A stretch of DNA of 9,220 nt from an uncultured Bacillota bacterium (GTDB lineage: Bacteria; Bacillota; JAAYKD01): contig CALCNS010000107.1 in assembly GCA_937897315.1 (NCBI GenBank), forward strand, positions 1 to 9,220. Direction: 5' to 3'. Shown here piece by piece: positions 6,748 through 9,220 of this stretch. The translations under genes were made by a program, and so were the position numbers. Below the pieces are notes generated by a model. That model made no database searches, was not told where the DNA came from, and was given only the letters and a program-made list of their open reading frames with translations. Each line of letters begins with the position of its first letter. Position 1 is the first letter of the stretch.

Positions 6748-6776
6748 TTGCTTTTTTTGCCATGGTTTGTTATATT
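6748..6776 (+). promoter_or_regulatory. Sigma-A-type promoter for the M20 (RocB-like) gene
   Basis: TTGCTT (6748-6753), a 17-nt spacer, and TATATT (6771-6776) preceded by TG one base upstream (TGT-TATATT). The predicted start is near 6783, giving a leader of under 30 nt before the ATG at 6811. The -35, spacing and extended TG have the same form as the rpmE promoter at the other end of the window. Confidence 0.65.
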
Positions 6777-6797
6777 GTAATCAACTCAAAAAAAAGA

Positions 6798-6805
6798 AGA
6801 GGTGG
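6798..6805 (+). promoter_or_regulatory. Ribosome binding site deciding the M20 gene start
   Basis: AGAGGTGG, 5 nt upstream of the ATG at 6811. An in-frame GTG at 6802-6804 lies inside this site and so cannot be the start. The protein therefore begins MNLRQRAEQL. Confidence 0.8.
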
Positions 6806-6810
6806 AATCG

Positions 6811-8463
6811 ATGAATCTTCGGCAACGAGCAGAGCAGCTAACCAAAGATTTGGTAGCACATGGTAGTGTAGTAGGGAGCCCAGGAGAAGCCCATATCGCT
6901 CGATATATTTATAACATTCTGGCAGAACATCCTTACTTTCAAAAATACCCGGATCAGTTGCTCTTACAGACCACAGAAAAAGACGATCATATACGTTACA
7001 ATGTCATTGCTTTGGTCAAGGGTGAACAACGCTCTTGCAAAGACGCCATTTTGCTATTGGGACATATGGATACTGTTGGTATCGACGATTTTCACGATCT
7101 AAAAAATGTTGCTTTCTCCCCTGAATCCTTAAAAACCCATCTACAACAAATGACCTTTCCGAAAGATGTAGAAAAAGATATCCACTCAGAGAAATGGATG
7201 TTCGGAAGAGGTATTCTCGATATGAAAAGCGGGTTAGCTGCACACATAGCCGTTTTGGAAGAGTTGGCGAACCATACAGAAGCCCTCACTGGCAATCTCT
7301 TCTTTTTGGCAGAATGTGATGAAGAAGACAATTCACGCGGTATTCTTTCGGCTTTGCCGGAAATAGAACGCCTTTGCCAAAAGCACAGCTTAGTCATGAA
7401 AGGGGCCATCAACGCCGACTACACCGCCCCTCGTTTTCCTGGAGATGACAGCCGTTACTTGTATTATGGAACGGTTGGCAAACAGCTTCCCTCCTTTTAT
7501 ATTGTAGGAAAAGAGACTCATGTGGGAGATCCCTTTGGTGGTTTGGATCCGAATTATTTAGCTGCAGCCATTATTGACGAGCTCAGTTACAACCCAGAAT
7601 ATTGTGACATCGCATTGGATGAAGTCGCAACACCACCGATTAGTCTTCGTTTACACGACTTTAAGAAGTTTTATACGGTGCAAACCAATGTTAGCACCCT
7701 CGTTTATTTTAATCTTGCTGTGCACCAGTGGAGCCCGGAAATCATTTTGCAGAAAATGGCACAGGCTGCCACTACATCTTGCCAAAAGGCACTCGAACGC
7801 TTACAGGAACGATATGATCGCTTTTGCGCTCTGAGTCACTTACCAAAACAAGCATTACCTTGGCAGGTTCGCGTCTTGTCGTACAAAGAAATAGTCGACC
7901 AGGCTATCGCGACTCATGGTCAAACATTCGAAAGGGCTTTACACGAAAAAGCGGAAGAACTCTGCCAGGCAAATATGGATTTGCGCGAGTACAACACGGC
8001 TATGGTAGAATTCGTTTGGCAATATCAACCCGATAAGCGGCCGGCGATTATTCTTTTCTTTGGTAGCATGTATTACCCAAGGATTCAACTAGATCGGAAA
8101 AACGCAAAAGATGCACGTTTAATTCAGGCGGTCGAAGAAACCATCGTGGCGAATCAAGAACTGCTAAAGCCTTATATCCTTAATACGCGCTTCTTCTTCC
8201 CCTATATTGCGGATTCCAGCTTTTTGAGTGTAAGCGATGACCCCGCTGCTCTTAACTCTTATACAGATAACTACCCCGCAAATCTCAGACGCCAGCAAAC
8301 CGATTTTGCGCTCATTGGACGTCTTTCTATGCCGGTAGTAAATATTGGCTCTTACGGCAAAGATGCTCATCAATTTTTGGAGCGCATTGATGCCGAATAC
8401 ACTTTGGGAGTAGTACCTGTGCTCATAGAGGAAACCATACGACGCTTTTTTACGTTACATTAA
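6811..8463 (+). CDS. M20-family peptidase/deacylase, RocB-like
   Basis: Predicted cocatalytic zinc hydrolase of family M20, resembling Bacillus RocB (encoded in the arginine-utilisation rocABC operon; exact reaction not established). From the ATG it is 550 aa, close to the length I recall for RocB (about 565), and far longer than typical ArgE or DapE (about 375-400). Metal-site candidates in order are H85 and D87 in LGHMDTVG, D137 in GRGILDMKSG, E171 (catalytic) and E172 in ECDEEDNSRG, D203 in INADY, and H520 in GKDAHQFLERI. GTVGKQLPSFYIVGKETHVGDP (around 221-242) matches the lid/dimer region that follows in RocB-type proteins. There is no signal peptide, so it is cytosolic. It is divergent from the M14 pair with its own promoter and ends 18 nt before a perfect palindrome. 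I infer a role in hydrolysing an N-acyl amino acid or peptide. RocB-like is confident; the substrate is not. Confidence 0.88.
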   Translation: MNLRQRAEQLTKDLVAHGSVVGSPGEAHIARYIYNILAEHPYFQKYPDQLLLQTTEKDDHIRYNVIALVKGEQRSCKDAILLLGHMDTVGIDDFHDLKNVAFSPESLKTHLQQMTFPKDVEKDIHSEKWMFGRGILDMKSGLAAHIAVLEELANHTEALTGNLFFLAECDEEDNSRGILSALPEIERLCQKHSLVMKGAINADYTAPRFPGDDSRYLYYGTVGKQLPSFYIVGKETHVGDPFGGLDPNYLAAAIIDELSYNPEYCDIALDEVATPPISLRLHDFKKFYTVQTNVSTLVYFNLAVHQWSPEIILQKMAQAATTSCQKALERLQERYDRFCALSHLPKQALPWQVRVLSYKEIVDQAIATHGQTFERALHEKAEELCQANMDLREYNTAMVEFVWQYQPDKRPAIILFFGSMYYPRIQLDRKNAKDARLIQAVEETIVANQELLKPYILNTRFFFPYIADSSFLSVSDDPAALNSYTDNYPANLRRQQTDFALIGRLSMPVVNIGSYGKDAHQFLERIDAEYTLGVVPVLIEETIRRFFTLH

Positions 8464-8481
8464 TCCGTTCATTTTCCAAAG

Positions 8482-8530
8482 GGGACAGACCCCACTCGGA
8501 AATTTCCGAGTGGGGTCTGTCCCTGCTTTT
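8482..8530 (+). terminator. Perfect 42-bp palindrome plus T-run: terminator or REP-like element
   Basis: Two 21-bp arms (8482-8502 and 8503-8523) are exact reverse complements with no spacer; each outer end carries GGGACAGACCCC or its complement. The plus strand continues TGCTTTT, so it can terminate the M20 transcript, and its position between convergent genes suits a two-way terminator, although the minus-strand side lacks a clear T-run. The stem is much longer and more perfect than an ordinary terminator, and GGGGACAGACCCC-type ends recall dispersed REP-like palindromes. Only one copy occurs in this window. Confidence 0.75.
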
Positions 8531-8559
8531 AAATATGTGAATCGTATAGTGGTTTTCGC

Positions 8560-9105
8560 TTATGGAGTAGCTTGTATGGTGTATTTTCCTTTAATCATCA
8601 AATACGATAAATCCAATATCTTCATACCACGTCCATCACTTCGAGGGACTAAAAGCAAATGATTGGTAGGGATTTCCTTCCCGGTTGTTAAATCCACACC
8701 TTGTGTCAGATTGGCGATTCCCCCATTGATGGATGCAATCGCATACGCCTTACCCGCTCGAAGAATAATTTCACATCCTCCCTCGGCGATAAGTGTTTCA
8801 CCTACTTTCATAGAAATCACTTCCCACGTAGGGGTTGGTTCCGGAGTTGGTACTACGACCGGATCTGTCCCAGGTGTTTCCGGAAGGGGTTCCCCGGGGG
8901 TAGTCGGTTCTGTCGGGGTTTGAGGAGTATTCGCCGATTCCATGGCCTCTTGGATCCAACTTTTCACTTCTTCACGAAGTGTATTGAATCGCAGCTCCAA
9001 ATAACTTAAGGAAATCAGCGGATCCTGTGGAGTCGTGGCCTGTGCCTGAAAAAACGCCATGCCCAAACAAAGTAAACCTACGAGCCAAAACCATTTCCTG
9101 GACAT
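8560..9105 (-). CDS. Secreted protein of unknown function with Pro/Thr linker
   Basis: Not recognised as a named family. The 181-aa product has a classical Sec signal peptide: basic MSRK, hydrophobic WFWLVGLLCLGMAFF, and a likely cleavage after AQA (residue 23). The mature part has three segments. The first is DPLISLSYLELRFNTLREEV and onward (28-58), amphipathic and possibly helical. The second is a Pro/Thr/Glu-rich linker (about 60-93). The third is a compact C-terminal domain (94-181) with GGCEIILRAGKA, GVDLTTG and NHLLLVPRSDGRG. I recall similar DPL-x-SYxE plus NHLLxxPRxDGRG proteins, without known function, in Clostridia; this is from memory, not a search. The ATG at 9105 is preferred to a longer in-frame start at 9174 because AGAGAGG lies 8 nt upstream and the longer form would hide the signal peptide behind prfB sequence. 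Cys13 is not in a proper lipobox. It is 13 nt after prfB, so probably co-transcribed. Confidence 0.8.
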   Translation of the reverse strand: MSRKWFWLVGLLCLGMAFFQAQATTPQDPLISLSYLELRFNTLREEVKSWIQEAMESANTPQTPTEPTTPGEPLPETPGTDPVVVPTPEPTPTWEVISMKVGETLIAEGGCEIILRAGKAYAIASINGGIANLTQGVDLTTGKEIPTNHLLLVPRSDGRGMKILDLSYLMIKGKYTIQATP

Positions 9106-9113
9106 CAAATCAT

Positions 9114-9120
9114 CCTCTCT
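9114..9120 (-). promoter_or_regulatory. Ribosome binding site overlapping the prfB stop
   Basis: AGAGAGG on the minus strand, 8 nt before the ATG at 9105-9103. It overlaps the prfB TAG (9121-9119), so initiation of the secreted-protein gene may be coupled to prfB termination. It fixes the start at 9105 rather than at 9174. Confidence 0.75.
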
Positions 9121-9220
9121 ATTCTTTCTCCAACCACTGACCCGTAGCCAAACAACGCAAGTATCCTTGGACAAACGGCTCTAACTCGCCATTTAAGACC
9201 GCTTGAGTATTCCCCACTTC
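9119..9220 (-). CDS. prfB: Peptide chain release factor 2 (C-terminal fragment, runs off window)
   Basis: Release factor 2 recognises UGA and UAA stop codons and triggers peptide release at the ribosome. Only the last 33 codons plus the TAG stop are present. They include VGNTQAVLNGELEPFVQGYL, which matches the typical RF2 C-terminus (V-G-N-x-x-A-V-x-x-G-x-L-x-x-F-I-x-x-Y-L). RF1 ends differently, which favours prfB over prfA. The recognition loop, the GGQ motif and the usual programmed frameshift site near codon 25 are all outside the window. The downstream secreted-protein gene follows after 13 nt. Confidence 0.85.
   Translation of the reverse strand, partial: EVGNTQAVLNGELEPFVQGYLRCLATGQWLEKE

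Noticed and set aside
9064..9069. Possible lipoprotein Cys (residue 13, LLCLG) in the secreted protein
   Set aside because: There is no small residue before the Cys and it sits in the middle of the hydrophobic core; a type I cleavage site AQA follows at residues 21-23.
9106..9174. N-terminal extension of the secreted protein to a start at 9174
   Set aside because: It would overlap prfB coding sequence out of frame and bury a clear signal peptide 23 residues in; the ATG at 9105 has its own ribosome binding site.
1..9220. CRISPR arrays, tRNA or rRNA genes, riboswitches, transposases and phage genes
   Set aside because: No spaced direct repeats, cloverleaf-like sequence, conserved riboswitch core or integrase/transposase-type protein was seen on either strand; the only mobile-looking item is the palindrome at 8482-8523.

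Overview
This window looks like chromosomal DNA from a Gram-positive Firmicute, probably a Clostridia-type anaerobe. The evidence is the pairing of an Fsa/TalC-type transaldolase with a class II (GlpX) fructose-1,6-bisphosphatase next to rpmE, strong AGGAGG-type ribosome binding sites, frequent TTG/GTG starts, and an uncharacterised radical SAM protein of a type I associate with anaerobes. Base composition looks moderate (roughly mid-40s % GC, judged by eye). I cannot name the genus.

Layout. Positions 1-52 (minus) hold the first 17 codons of rpmE (ribosomal protein L31), with its own extended -10 promoter at 94-122. Upstream of it on the minus strand is a tight three-gene block: transaldolase (3076 to 2420), glpX (2407 to 1448) and a radical SAM enzyme (1446 to 145). 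Gaps are 12 nt and 1 nt, so this is very probably one transcript. A hairpin terminator (3171-3203, minus) separates it from two tandem paralogous zinc carboxypeptidases of family M14 (4895 to 3216 and 6657 to 4966). Both are leaderless and so probably cytosolic. Divergent from them, on the plus strand, is an M20-family peptidase/deacylase resembling RocB (6811-8463) with a good sigma-A-like promoter at 6748-6776. A perfect 42-bp palindrome (8482-8523) lies between this gene and the convergent minus-strand gene for a small secreted protein of unknown function (9105 to 8560). That gene follows the last 33 codons of prfB (release factor 2; 9220 to 9119) by 13 nt. No stretch longer than 150 bp lacks a gene.

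How the genes may work together. Transaldolase and GlpX belong to the non-oxidative pentose phosphate and gluconeogenic network. Their arrangement with rpmE matches the conserved Firmicute fsa-(murA)-glpX-rho-rpmE neighbourhood, but here the rho position is occupied by the radical SAM gene. The M14 pair and the RocB-like M20 enzyme form a second, divergent module that I infer acts on intracellular peptides or amides. An Asp at the position that sets carboxypeptidase B specificity suggests basic C-terminal residues, which would fit an arginine/ornithine-linked RocB partner. The least understood items are the radical SAM enzyme, the M14/M20 module, the small secreted protein behind prfB, and the palindrome.
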